Source: Cryptomeria japonica (lineage: Eukaryota > Streptophyta > Pinopsida > Cupressales > Cupressaceae). Taken from it: 64,000 nt of DNA. A program made the position numbers and the translations under genes. Below the pieces are notes generated by a model. That model searched no databases. It was not told where the DNA came from and saw only the letters and a program-made list of their open reading frames with translations. The stretch is from the NCBI RefSeq assembly GCF_030272615.1, contig NC_081405.1:607649677-607713676 (forward strand). Direction: 5' to 3'. This document shows positions 12,372 to 24,634 of the stretch, piece after piece (position 1 is the first letter of the stretch; every line of letters begins with the position of its first letter).

Positions 12372-13882
12372 GCTAATGAGGTAGATCCAAAGATAAATTT
12401 TTTAAGGTGGGATAGAGGAAGTAAATTTAATTTGAATGAGTTTGAGAAATATTGTGTAGATCATGGTATTAGGAGACACTTGTTTTCTCCTAGGACCCCT
12501 CAACATAATGCAGTTGTAGAAAGAATGAATAGAACAATTCAAGTGATGGCAAGAAGAATGTTGTAATATTATAATCTTCTTGATGTAAATTGAAAATATG
12601 TAGTCCATACATCTATCTATATTCTTAATAGAGTGAAGTTGAGAGACAACAACTCTAAAACCCCTTATGAGATATGCTATGAAAGGACTGCTACATCTAT
12701 GCATTCTAGAAATTTTGGTATAAAATACTACATTGAAAAAGATGAATAATACCCGGGAAAGTTTGAATCAAGATATGATGAAAAAATATTTGATAGATGC
12801 TCAAGTAAAATCAAGGCCTATAGATGCTACAAAAAGAGACTTGAAAAGATGGTTGAAAGCACAAATGTTAAAGTCAATGAATATTAGAGTCAAATTAGAA
12901 AATAACCTAAGGATTATGGACAAAAATATTCTCTCAACATAGAAGGAGAAGAAGAAGTGATAGAAGATTCAATGAAAACAAAATTAGAGAGAGCTCCTCA
13001 AACTTCATTCAAATATGTTCAGAGGAACCACTCAGAAGATTAGATTATCAGTGAAAAGAATAAAGGTGTGTAGACAATGAGAAGACTTGCAAACTAAAGT
13101 GAGAAAGAGAATATTTTTCTCCTTTCAAATATTGATCCCAAGAGTGTTGTTAATGCTAGAAAAGATGAAGGATGGTTGCAAATAATGGAAGAAGAGGTAA
13201 ATTAGATTCAAAATAATTAAACATGGGAATTAGTCTCTAGACCAATATATAAGAATGCCATAGGAATACTGAGGGTGTTCTAGAATAAGATGAATGATGA
13301 AGGAGAAATGACCTGGAGTAACACAATATTAGTTTGTAGAGGATAAATTAACAGGTGGAAGGAATTGATTTCGAGGAGATGTTTGCTCCAATAGCTAGGA
13401 TGGACGCAATCAAAATGTTTCTTGCCTTACATCTCATAATAACTTCAAGGTTTATTATATTGATGTCAAATTGTCTTTACTGAGTGGTGATTTAGATGAA
13501 AATATCTACATAGATAAACTTGGATGATTTCATTTATCAAAGGATCTATACATCATGTGCATACTCAAATTAGCATTGAATGGAGTCAAGAAAGTCGCTA
13601 CAGAATTGGTATACAAGGTTGGATGAGTACTTTAGTAAATTTTCAATAAAGGTGCCATTAATAGAAATCTTTACATTAGGGTTGATAATGTAAATTTTCT
13701 TATAGGTTTTGTATATGGAGATCATATTAGATTAGCTTTAGTAGATATGATGGTATACATATGATGTTTGTAGAGGCGATGAAGAAATAAATTCATATGT
13801 CTATGATTGGTGAGTTTTCTTACTTCCTTGGTCTTCAGATTTCTTAGCTAGATTATGGTATCTGATGCACTACAAAAATGAT
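12356..13882 (+). pseudogene. Ty1/copia integrase end and reverse transcriptase remnant, copy A
   Basis: This is the continuation of the copia element after the LINE. Bases 12,356-12,564 read FKTMVANEVDPKI, then RWDRGSKFNLNEFEKYCVDHG and PQHNAVVERMNRT. They include the second catalytic Asp (DRG) and the catalytic Glu (VER) of the integrase core. Further on come the TPYEICYE linker, the pre-RT segment KDEGWLQIMEEEV (near 13,160) and later reverse transcriptase pieces to GEFSYFLGLQIS at about 13,850. Stops and frameshifts are frequent. The RNase H and 3' LTR are missing because another LTR-like sequence begins at 13,883. Confidence 0.8.
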
Positions 13883-14224
13883 TGTTAGAAACACAAGATT
13901 AAAATGTTAGTGTTGTTAGTATCAATAAAAAATGAAATAGAAATGAAACTACAATCCTAAGAATGCATATCAAGAGAGATATTAAATAGATTATATAAAG
14001 CATACAAAAATGGAAGAAAGACACTAAACCCTCCCAAATGCTCTCCAAAATGGTCATAGTTGCTCCTCCCTTTTATATGTAATAATCCAATATAGATAGA
14101 ATAATCCCATGTGAAATATATATCCTTTGCACATATGATCAAGAGATCAGTCCAGACAGTGATAACAAATCTAAATAGAATAAGAGCTGAAAGCATCCAA
14201 TCATTGAAGCCAACAATATCAACA
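13883..14224 (-). mobile_element. Candidate LTR interrupting the copia RT, copy A
   Basis: On the minus strand the segment starts TGTTGATATTG and ends ...TTTCTAACA, a TG...CA boundary. Inside is 'tacatataaaaggga', a TATA-like motif, followed by the pyrimidine-rich and T-rich stretches usual in a short copia LTR. It abuts the copia reverse transcriptase remnant abruptly. I see no matching 5-bp target duplication and no partner LTR, so it could be a solo or broken LTR. The open frame 13,957-14,196 inside it has no known motif. Confidence 0.35.
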
Positions 14225-16099
14225 AAAACTTAATATCACCAAATGGAAATTAAGATGTCAATCAAGTAATCAAGCAACCTTATTATGTGAAATGTACCAA
14301 AGAGAAGATTGCAACTAGTACATATCCATCTGAAGCTAGTATTCAAGAATCATGGTTAACTAATATACCATTTCTTTAGACATAGCCAAACAACTTTATG
14401 AAATATATTTACTTGTGGTAATCACATGAGAAATCAAGAGACCTGTCAACTAATAATGACATTTGTATCATTGGATAGAAAATCCATTAAGTTGACCCAC
14501 TATCAATAACTTCGTGAGTTACTAACATCCTCATGTACCAAACATAGTCAAGTACCAAGGAAAAACACTAGAAGAACTATTGTTATCACTCTTACATCAA
14601 AATTGGACACCACTGCAAGGTCATCAAGCAAGAATACACCAAGTATTATAGCTCTGTATACAGACTTTCATCAATGCCACTTTTATTGTTACTATACACA
14701 CTGAAATATAATGCCTTGAAGCATGTTACTATCAAATAAAACAGTTTGTACCTATAGCATAAATGGTACAAGAAAAAGTTAATAGAAATCACAAGCTAAG
14801 TCAACAAAGCATGGTGTTCAAACTGTTCCTTATGCATGTTTTCTAACATTCTCTGCATGCACATTTTCTCATCCAACAAAAACCATCTGTAAGTTAAAAT
14901 TTATTGTCCAAGTTCCAATATCACTATGAAATAGGTATAAAATTTCCCCAATATTCAACTCTTTCCTAAATGTTCTTGGGTCTTTCAATCTCATCCACTT
15001 GCTTAACTTGTTGTACAACACCATGGTTATCATGTTCGCAATATTTTATTAAGCATCTTAACCATCTTACATCAAGGACACTTTACTCTAAGTCCATTAA
15101 TTTCTTACTCAAGAGCCCAGGACTATATCGTTGAACTTGATCATGGAATTCCATCAAGCATTAACTTCAAAATAAAAATGAGAAAGACTTATTACAATAC
15201 ATTGTCCTTCAGTAAAAGACAAAATCATTATCATCCAAATTCATTGTCATCATGCAAAGTTACACCTGTATTTGTTTGTGAAACCACTTTCACTTCTAAA
15301 ACATAAAGAGCATTTGTGGATATCATGAGACTAAGAAATGTAACAATACCACAATGCAAGATCCACTTTCAAAACATTCATTTTCAATGACAACTTTAAC
15401 ACATATATATATCCAGATGCATAGTTTATGACAAAACTCCAATTTAACGTGTGAAAAAAATATTCCTGTCATGATGAAGAATATGTTGTCCAAGCAAAGA
15501 ACATAACTCTTAAAGTAATCATTGTCGGTCTTTACTATCATTACAAAATAGAAAAGAATTTCTAGATTCCACATCATACCAATCATTTATGGTGATATTG
15601 ATGAAACATAAGCTTCACATTGCAGCCAGATCTATCTTCATTATTGACTACTTGCAATTACCATATTTATATAATTAGATCATTGCAGTTATTAGCCACA
15701 AGCCATTGTTCTCTCAAAACATTCTGTCCAAATAAAATTTCTACAAACCATTATTCTCGCGTATTGCCTCAATTGAGAGAACAACTTATTGAAAGCAGAG
15801 AGTCAATCATCAAAACAAAATTAGAAAGATGCCAAACTATTTTAATTGACCCATGAGGTAAATAGACTACCTCAAATATCTTGGGGATCCTTAGAAAATT
15901 AAACATTAGATAACCCCCCCTAAGAACATGCAACCACTTAAAGACTAAGAGATAATCCTTATGCATCATGCACAAAATTAAGTTCTTCCTTCTCCTTTCC
16001 ATTATTTATTCTCCAGACCCATAGAAATCCATTTCCCTGATGATTTCTTCTTGCAAAAACTTATTTTACGATTAAATCCATGAAACTTATAGCAAACAA
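14225..16099. other. Noncoding interior, no gene recognised, copy A
   Basis: Only short open frames occur (for example 15,323-15,586 and 15,769-16,002, minus) and none has a motif I recognise. The stretch lies between the candidate LTR and the minus-strand copia gag, and may be the noncoding interior of a non-autonomous element. The divergence between copies A and B stops within it, with the last difference at 14,996. Confidence 0.4.
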
Positions 16100-17190
16100 C
16101 TGCAGATTTGCATTCTCCTATACCATCTTTTAGAGACAATTTATCATAATTTCTTGCAATATGGCCTCATTTGTTACATTTAAAGCATGTGATATTATCA
16201 TAGTTCTTTTTCCAATCATTCTTCTTCATGTTAACCCAACATTCAGAAGCTCTATGACCATACTCAAAACAAGAATAGTAATAGCCCATAAAAGAACAAT
16301 TATACCTCATCAATTTACCTTGCCAAGAAGAAGCAAAACTTAGACATCTATTTGTTCTAATTCTTCCTCCCCTATTGATGTTCTCATGTTGTTTTCTTCC
16401 CACAATTTCTAGATCAGAAGCATGAAAATTCAAATTCACCTTAGTTCTAGGGGTTTTCATAACCTTAGAGCATTGTTCTTCCTGTAATCCTAGACCACCT
16501 TTGTCATTTGGAGCTTTTTGTGTATTAATGATCTTATCTAGAGACACAAATCTTTTCTCATTAATATTTTTCACCCCTTAGCTATTTTGAAACTTTATCT
16601 AAGTTCCTTATAGAAACCACTTCCCATTCAAGATTTTCCCTGATATAGTTTTCTTGTTGAAGTTCTCTATTAAAATTATGGTTCTCTCTTATAAGTTGTT
16701 TAATCATATCAAAAGCATTCAGGAGCTCATTTTCAAAATCAACCTTACTTCCTTGGTCATGATCAACATATTCCTTCTTAGATTTATCATTCCTTATGAA
16801 AAATAGTTTACCAATTTCTTGATCAATTGTATGTTCAATAATAGTTTCTTTGGACTTAGTTTGACTACTTCCAGAACTGTGAAAATTAATGTCTTCTTCA
16901 CTATCAGATGTTGCACAACTAGTTTCAGTTTTCAAAGATATTTCTTCTTGTGATTCACCATTCTGATTTAGTTCAACTAGTTTGTTCCAAACTTCTTTTC
17001 CATTGCTACAATGGATGACTTTTGGAATGATATCATTTGACTGACTATTAAAAATAACATTTAAAGCCTTAGCATTGTTTTCAAGAGCTTTCTCCTCCTT
17101 AAGTGTGAGAGGAGATGTTGTAGATACATTGCAACCACTTTCTACTGTTACCCACACATAAAATCGTAAAGAAGATAAATATGTCTCCAT
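16100..17190 (-). pseudogene. Ty1/copia gag (UBN2-like) with degenerate zinc knuckles, copy A
   Basis: The 202-residue minus-strand frame 17,190-16,582 contains RFYVWVTVESG, then NNAKALNVIFNSQSNDIIP and GKEVWNKLVEL. This is the helix pattern of the copia-type UBN2 gag domain. A stop separates it from 16,574-16,167, which holds a knuckle SCFEYGHRASEC lacking the first Cys. A second knuckle, CFKCNK, runs into a stop before its His (near 16,160). It lies about 270 bases after a primer binding site on the same strand. No protease, integrase or reverse transcriptase follows, so it is either a gag-only element or a truncated one. Copy B is identical. Confidence 0.7.
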
Positions 17191-17459
17191 CTTGTGTTTT
17201 CACAAACCAAAATTTAATTCTTCAAGATGAAGAATTCCAAGATTAGGATATTTAATCATTTCAGAGTTATTAGTTATGTTATCAACTTCATTATTTCTCA
17301 TATTAGATTCATGCAAAAGAATTTGATTACAATTTTGCTGTGGAAATCTTTTTCCCCTGTTCCCTCTACTATTTTCCATATAACCAAAACACCAAAAAAA
17401 ACAAGAGGCTTCCGAAACCAAAATCAATCCTAGGTATGAAACCTTATGCAGGACCTTAC

Positions 17460-17472
17460 GCTCTGATACTAC
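17460..17472 (-). other. tRNA-Met-like primer binding site, minus-strand copia (copy A)
   Basis: The plus strand reads 'gctctgatactac', so the minus strand reads 'gtagtatcagagc'. This is one base from the usual 'tggtatcagagc'-type initiator-Met primer site. It sits directly inside a ...CCAACA LTR end at 17,474 and upstream of the gag at 17,190. Confidence 0.7.
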
Positions 17473-17473
17473 T

Positions 17474-18740
17474 TGTTGGAAGAGTAATCACTCTGAGACA
17501 GGGGGGATGAATCAGAGTGAAGTGAATTTAATCTTTAAATGCACAAATTAAAACTCTAAGACAGTCATTAGACATTTAACAGAATGTAGGGATTTAATGA
17601 ACTTTGAATCAATATGATCTTTGAATGCAAGTGAAACTTTTAAATTAATATCCAACTCATAACAACTTTCACAAATCATAACTTTTCAAAAATTTTGATA
17701 ATGTGAAGGAATGATATGTGAAGAACATAACAAATAGATTCACACAATGCAAATTTTGCAATCTTAAAATATGACAGATTTGACCACATGAAGAATGAAC
17801 ATATTTTGAACATTTTTAAAGTATTAGAGCATTAATTGAAAGATCACATCAATAAGTAATAGAATGAAAGAAATATGACATTACATAACACATATATTTC
17901 TTGAGTGGGAAAACCCTCATGGGGTATAAAAAAAAAATCAAAACTATCTCTTTATTTAATCTCAAAACGTCAACTGTTTACAATGGTTGAGTCCAACTCA
18001 ACCCCTAGCTTCAACTATCTATAATGGTGGAGTCCAACTCAACACCTTAACATAATAGTAATCAATAGTTCAACCAACATTGTACACTCCAAGGGTCTTG
18101 TAATTGCAATGATTTGTTCAATCATAACATCTAAGTAGTATATAGTTAAAAGATATGCATTACAGTCCCTCAATTCTGAACAAATGATATTTCAAAAAAA
18201 TTCAAATATGTTAAACCATCTTTCTCAAAGAACTGTTGTTTTATATTCTTTTTCAATCTCTTTATATTTAACACTAATAACTTTCTAAAACTTATCTATC
18301 TTCACTAAATCAACAACACAACAATGGTTGCAAGAGTACAGTTTATAGGTCAAAATCTAATAATTAAAAAAAAATCTTGTTCAACCACACTACACATACC
18401 CTAGTTAAGTAGGGTTTTCATGATTTGAAAACAAAGGACCGTTACATGAATAAGAAACAATCCAAGTTTAGAATCTCATACAAGTTAGGGTTTTTAAACT
18501 ATGGTTATCAAAATAAAACCACACATTATTCTTTTTCAATTGTAATATTCCCCCTTTCATTTTCAAAAATAAGTAAGTGGAAAAATGATCCATTTTTTTT
18601 AAAACTATAACTTCTTTGAAAATAAGTGTAGCCTTTCAAGATTAGTTGAACGCGAACCAACACTAATCTTGTAGTAATATTTTCTAGTTCTTTTCCTTGT
18701 TCACGTTTCCTTTTCATCTTGCAAGTTCACATTCGAATAA
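17474..18740 (-). mobile_element. 5' LTR of minus-strand copia element, copy A (outer edge uncertain)
   Basis: The minus strand ends ...CTTCCAACA at 17,474 next to the primer site. About 430 bases in is 'catgagggttttcccactcaag', resembling the 'ggggttttccacgtat' motif in the LTRs at 22,320 and 28,573. A TATA-like 'aaatataaagag' lies near 18,270-18,258. The start of the LTR could not be fixed: I saw no TG boundary with a matching target duplication, so the outer limit given is approximate. The short open frames inside (18,425-18,610, 18,526-18,717) are not genes. Confidence 0.5.
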
Positions 18741-20924
18741 AAACATAAATAATGTAAAAAGGTTACCTCAATAATGGAAATTCAAACTAGGAAACCAATC
18801 ACATGAAAATCTCAGTTACCTCCGCTTTTAGCTCAAAATAAGTCTATAAACAAATTTGTCATCCATCAAAGTCCAACATATTTGAAACTCACAATAGTAT
18901 TTTAGCTAGAACAGATTGAGTCTGAACTTGTGTATACATCATGGCGGCTAGGGTTTGGGCTTGCCTTTGAACCAAAAGATAAAACATAGTTTGTCTGCCC
19001 TATTCCTTTCAAAGATCTTCAAAATACTTTGGAAAGTATAATAGTCATTTGAAATCCAGATAAACAAGACACAAATACATTTTAACTGCATAAAAATGCC
19101 ACATCACCAATTTCATGTGAGGTAATTTTTTTTGGTAGAAAGGACACAAAATGTTTACTTTGCATGAGAGTCTAAGTTTCCTTTTTGCCCGATATAAAAT
19201 AGTTTATCAAAACACATTATCACTTCAAGTCTGGATATTAAACCATGTGAATGATCGATAAAAATGATTTGCCAATTTTAATAGTAAAATATGCATTCCA
19301 ACTCAGACTTGTAGTTAACTGCCATGTGTTCAATGCTGCAAAGTACCATATAAAGAGTGGAGCCTGCAAAGTATAACCACAATTAAACGATTCAGTTTTT
19401 CAAGACATATATATATGATGAGATAATGTAAACCATTAGTGACGAAAGGACCAATTAATATATGTATATATGGCAACGTCCCAAATATTAATTTGAATTT
19501 TCAAGTCAAATGTGAATGTGCTAAGTATTATTTCAAATTCAAAGCACCTAAATATGAAATGTCAACTGTATATGCCTGAACGAAATCAACAAAGATCATG
19601 CTTAAATTTCATCAAGATCAAAATAAAATATATATCACCTAAAAGAATAATGCAACCTTGTGAATGAATATGCCTCATGTCTACAGAGGAAGCTAAGAGA
19701 TCAGTACCAAAAAACCTGGATAAAAACCAACATCAAAATACAAAATACTGAACAATATACTTAATACCAAAACTGAGTTTTCCAAATAAATCACCAAGAT
19801 GCCAAGCCAACCCATCTATTTTGACATCAAGGAAAAATCATAAACAAGAAGTCAACAAAGACTTGTGGAGGTCGCATGGAAACAAAGTCCTAGGATGTAG
19901 AGGAAGACAGTGAGATTGATGGAGATCACCTAGGCTGGAGGACATTTTCCCTTTTTGTTGTTCAGTCCCTATTTTTTCCTACCTTGATGGTGTCGGGTGC
20001 TAGCTTTTGCCCCCTCTTGCTCACTTGGTCTTTAGTTTGTGTTTCTCTTGAGGGTCGTTCTCGAGGTGTTGATATTTTTGGGCCATTTGTTTTTGGTGAA
20101 ATGTTTTGCTTTCTTGTCACACTCCTTTTGGGCTCTTTTTTGAGGTATAGTGTGGGCTAAAGGCTTTGTGATCCATTTTTGTGCAGGGTCTTGGGGGTTG
20201 TACCCCTCTTGTAGCACGAGATTGGATTTTTTCATGTATTGATCTTTAGTGGCTTCTTTTGTTGTTGGAGGTTTGTTCCTATCATTGAGGTGGTTGTATA
20301 GTGGCTCATTTGTTCTTTGTCTCCCCTGGTGTTTTTTTGAGATTTATGCTTATGTGAGAGAGGTTTTTAGGCTAGGGGTATTTTTTTAAACTCTTGGGTT
20401 TGAGATTTTTGTGTTGATGGGGTCTTCTTTTCATTTCTTTCACATTTCAATTCTTTGGTCAACCTTTATTGGGGTTTCAGTTGTCCTTCTACTTTTTCTG
20501 TATGCGGCCTTGACCTTTTTTCTTCAGTTTTAACTTCCTTGGTTTTCTTTAGTCTTTCCTATGGAGATGGTTGTGGTTGGAAATGACAAGAGGGGTTATG
20601 GTTGGGTTGATGATGCCTTGTTTCTTGGCTCCAAGGGAGCTATTGATGCCCTCTCTTTTCAATTCCTTCCTTTCTCTCCTATTAAGTTGAAGTTCTTGAT
20701 GGGTAAGGTTGGCTTTGTGTTTTTTTTGGGACCAACACTTTAATGCACATTATGTGGTAGGATTGATGATGATTTTGAAGATTATGAAAATATATTATAA
20801 CCAGTGTGTGGCTTTTGATTTGGCCATTTCCTTTTTACATTTTTCTTTGATTGGGTTTACCCCTCCACTGTACTCTATAAATAATATCATTTTCTTTCTT
20901 TGCTTATAATTTTTTGATGGTATA
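18741..20924. other. No recognised gene, copy A
   Basis: AT-rich up to about 19,850, then T/G-rich to about 20,760. Short frames at 20,032-20,235 (minus) and 20,561-20,743 (plus) show no motif I know. The composition change near 19,850 suggests two different repeat fragments joined here. Confidence 0.35.
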
Positions 20925-21840
20925 AAGAACTGGTAATAATGGTTTAAAGTGTTGATGGAAGGATTTCTAGTAAAAATCTTATTATAAGGATATATGGCCC
21001 CAATTTGAGTTCTTGCATTAAATGAATCCACGTTTAATATTGGTGAGGTAACATTGACATCATTAGATTTCTTGATTGATGAATAGCAAAGAACTTGATA
21101 TCTTAGATTGGTGCAAAAGTGTTCTACTTCTAAAACTCCTTGCTTATGTAGGCCTAATCCTTTTCCTTTACATTCTATGATTTTATAGATTTTATTTGCA
21201 ATAAGGTATTTGTTATTTTAGAAGCAAGATAATGAACCATTGTGTGGTTAAAATAATGAATGTTTTGTATCTTATCTTCTACTTAAATAAAGTATACTTT
21301 AACAGAGGTGGACAATCTTAGTTGATGAGTAGATGCGTTAGATGTGGACAAGCACATAATATTAAATTTGTTTATTAATGGTAGGATCTTGCTCAAATAT
21401 CATATCATCTTATATTTTATGACCATAGATATGATCTTCATCAAAATATTAGACTAGGTTGATTGTCATGATCACAAATAGGATCCTGAATTTTTTTTAT
21501 CTTGTTTCATATTGCTTTGGAATTTTGTCTTGGCATAGATCCAATGGTTCATAAAATGGGATATGAGCTTGGATAGGGATAGGATATTATTGAATGGACT
21601 TACAATTTTGGCAATGTAATAATATATTATGTACAAGAAGCTCTTGAGTGAAATTAATAGGTGATGGAGTGCATGATGGTGAGAGATGTTTTGATTGTGT
21701 CAGATTAGTGTTGTGAAGGGAGGGAATATTATTTTTTGTACAATGGAGCTTAAGATCCTTTCTTATTAGTCCTAAAAGGAAATCCCAAAAGGTGAATTCA
21801 TTGGATAGAATTTTCGATTGAGACAAATTAAATATCAATA
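20925..21840 (-). pseudogene. Gypsy-like fragment with G-patch-like segment, copy A
   Basis: Read on the minus strand from 21,838, there are short coding pieces (FTFWDFLLGLIRK; later NKYLIANKIYKII). Then comes ECKGKGLGLHKQGVLE at about 21,172-21,125. The Gly-rich GKGLGLHKQG core resembles the G-patch found next to the protease in many plant Ty3/gypsy elements. It is followed by NVTSPILNVDSFNARTQIG. Many stops interrupt the frame. The assignment is from motif resemblance only. A shorter relative lies at 6,640-6,835. Confidence 0.35.
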
Positions 21841-22314
21841 ATATAGATGAATGAAGGATTGTGATAGGATATGAAGGCTACAAGGATATCTCAATTTTGT
21901 GACTAGGATAAGGATTTTAGATATGTATGGGTGATAGGGATTAGGGATATGGTTTGGCTTTAAAGAAGCCTTTGGGTGAAGGATTCTTCTCCCTTGTAAA
22001 AGGAAAAAGGATAGAGGACAACCAATAAGTAGTTATTTGAATAATAGTTAGAGTTAATATTTTCTTCAATTATTAAGTTATACCCAACGAAGTCATCCTT
22101 ACCTTTTCTTAATGCATAGTCTAGGAATTTTTATAAGGGAACATCAATGGATAAGTATTAAGGATTGATAGGGGACTTTATGCTAGTTGGATAATATATT
22201 AGAGATGGGGATGAGGATTTGAGAGATGAATTAGAGATGGGGAATTGAGATATGGATTAAGGTTTTGGATTGAATAGTGATTTATCTTGTAAAGGTTGTG
22301 ATAAGGATGACCAA
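21841..22314. other. Purine-rich low-complexity stretch, copy A
   Basis: Repeated 'ggatt', 'gatagggatta' and 'agagatggggat' words make a degenerate G/A-rich run up to the LTR element. No gene is visible. Confidence 0.5.
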
Positions 22315-22319
22315 TATAT
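22315..22319 (+). repeat. Target-site duplication (left) of LTR element, copy A
   Basis: 'tatat' precedes the LTR start, against 'tatac' after the 3' LTR at 29,684-29,688: four of five bases match. Confidence 0.5.
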
Positions 22320-23402
22320 TGTTGGCTTGATGATGATTCTAATGAATTCATCATATGATGTCATTGATGAAACACATTCACACACATATGTTCATATTGT
22401 TTACCGGTGTAACTTCATAGTTGTTTACACTTTAATCGGTATACTAGAGGTTTATATCTAACCGGTACTTCGTAACAATCAGTATATGCATGGTGATAGG
22501 CAATGGTTATACATAAATCAACATCAACAAGGAGTATCAAGGCCAGCGAAGATTATCACTGGAGTATCAAGGATAACGATTTATATGTTTAACTCCAACT
22601 GGTATTGATTGTTCCAACCAATATTTGCTGACTGTGTGATAAGTTATCACAAGTTGTGATGAGTTATCCTCGCCGACAAGACTTGGCGGTATTTTTGTGA
22701 TGAGTTATTATCACTTGACAAGATACACTGCACCTAGGTAATCATGTTATGATTTCTTGAGGCCGACATGAAATGTAAATGTCTATTTATTGACATCACA
22801 ATTAGTTATTTTTAAATCAGCGAAAGTGATATGTTATGTGTGAAGGTAGAAAGAGGAGTTAAGTGCATAGAACAGAATCTATACAAACAAGTTTTGCTAT
22901 CACTAGATCACATCACCTGTTGTTTTCTAACCACTACAACAGTCAAATCCCTTAACCAAGTAAACTCTAACAAGCTTCATTGTTCAAATCCTCTAACCAG
23001 GTGATCCATTAGTTTGGATTTAGAAATCCTACACTGAGGTTACTCATTACACGGTACTACGTTTTACTGGGTATAGATTTTAACTAAGCTTTGGGATCTT
23101 TAAAAGGATTCACTCCTAGCAGAGCATTTTTGTAGACCCTAACTGGTCAGTTATCTATTAGTGTAGATAGTTAACTTGTGAGTACCATCTCATCGTGGTT
23201 TTTACCTATTGGGGTTTTCCACGTATAAGCACTTGTTTTATGGTGGATTTTTTACTTATTCTGGATGTTGTTATATAATTTATGATTGCATGCATATTGT
23301 TTAACAAACTTGTTAAGTTTATCTACCGGTCAGTGTTTATAGTAGTACTATTTTGGGCGTCACTGATTCACTCCCCTCTCTCATTGTTTTACAAGTCCAT
23401 CA
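22320..23402 (+). repeat. 5' LTR, copy A
   Basis: 1,083 bp, beginning TGTTGGCTTGATGATG and ending ...AAGTCCATCA. It contains the 'ggggttttccacgtata' motif about 190 bases from its end. It lacks a ~27-bp piece ('agtgtttagtcacaaagtat' region) present in the 3' LTR at about 29,104. Confidence 0.9.
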
Positions 23403-23404
23403 AT

Positions 23405-23417
23405 TGGTATCAGAGCC
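23405..23417 (+). other. Primer binding site (initiator tRNA-Met type), copy A
   Basis: 'tggtatcagagcc' lies two bases after the LTR end at 23,402. It matches the canonical plant tRNA-iMet primer site. Confidence 0.92.
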
Positions 23418-23470
23418 AAACTTCCTTAAAGGATAATCACTTGGAAGGAAACCCTAAAGCCATAGGGGAT

Positions 23471-24634
23471 ATGAGCTACTTTGAGATGGCTAGAGAGCTT
23501 GAGTCTAGTAGAAATGAGCTTGAAACCCTAAGGGTCAAACTGAAAGCTTTTCAAGTAAAAAGGAGAGAGCTAACTAAAAAACTATTAGAAATATTTGATA
23601 ATCATTCTTTAGATGAGGCCAATATTCATGCTTTAACTAAGGAAGTTGAAAAACTAAACAATGAAATGATTAATCTAAGGAGAGAGCTAGAAGGTCTTAC
23701 TATCCACATGAGTCAGGAACTGTAAGCCAGAAGAGCTGTTGAAGATCTTATCAAGGAAAGAAATCATGGGATTGCCAAGCTCAATCAAGAGAATGCTACC
23801 TTTCCCGAGAATTTGAATGGAAAAAGAGAAGAAAAAGAGAACCTACTACTAGATCTTGAATTAACATCATCTCTGAGAGAGGACCTGTCAAAATATAATG
23901 AAGTTCTCACCAGAGAGCTTACTGAAGAAATAAGAAATTAGAGAAGTTAAACATAAGTTCCATCTTGCTAGAAGAACAACTTCAACCATAAAGAATGAAG
24001 GGTGATACCTCTGGACTTGGTTTTCACACATTTGAAAAAAGGTGAATCCTCTTGTATCAAGAGAAACACTCTTAATAATAAATCTTCTCCTAAGGTCAAG
24101 AAACCTACCAGTAACAAGGTCTTTAAACCTGTTTGTTTTGTTTTCCATAAACTTGGTCACACTACAAATGTTTGTAGAGACAAACCTAACATAAATGCAA
24201 GCTACAATACTAATGCTAGGTATGAGTCCAAGAAATTTGAAGGTCATTGCTTCACATGTAGAATGCATGGACATAGATCAGTTGAGTGCAGATATGGAGA
24301 AAATAATCCTGTACTACATATACATCCAAGACGAAATGGCAACTGGATGAGAAATTTTGATAACCAAGTCAACATGAACTGGCAAAGACCATACGACAAC
24401 TGGTTTAGTTAATTTGAGATGGAAAAGGTAACAAATATCATTTGCACCATCTGTAATAACTTTGGTCATGTGGCTATGAATCACAGAAGAAGAACAGAGA
24501 GAAGTAATGTAGGACCTTGGAAATCATCTAGTATGGCCTTCTATCACTGTAACAAACCGGGGCACTTGGCAAAACTCTGTAGATCCATAAACAGCAAATC
24601 GGTCAATCCTTTTAAAAATCTGAAAGGAAAGTAG
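23471..24634 (+). pseudogene. Gag-like coiled coil with four zinc-knuckle relics, copy A
   Basis: From ATG 23,471 (MSYFEMAREL) a charged coiled-coil reads to a TAA at 23,725 and continues in the same frame to about 23,940. Zinc-knuckle segments follow at 24,130-24,630. Of four, only CFTCRMHGHRSVEC keeps the full C-x2-C-x4-H-x4-C. The others are CFVFHKLGHTTNVC (second Cys lost), CTICNNFGHVAMNH (last Cys lost) and FYHCNKPGHLAKLC (first Cys lost). Only 53 bases separate the primer site from the ATG, so the usual UBN2 capsid domain is absent. Two large frames (24,002-24,412 and 24,419-24,634) are nearly contiguous. Confidence 0.7.

Noticed and set aside
20561-20909. Two overlapping plus-strand frames as a small gene
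   Set aside because: No motif, no start or splice support, and they lie in T/G-rich repeat-like DNA.
23282-23725. 147-residue protein starting inside the 5' LTR
   Set aside because: The frame is open across the LTR end by chance; the element's own ATG is more likely at 23,471, after the primer site.
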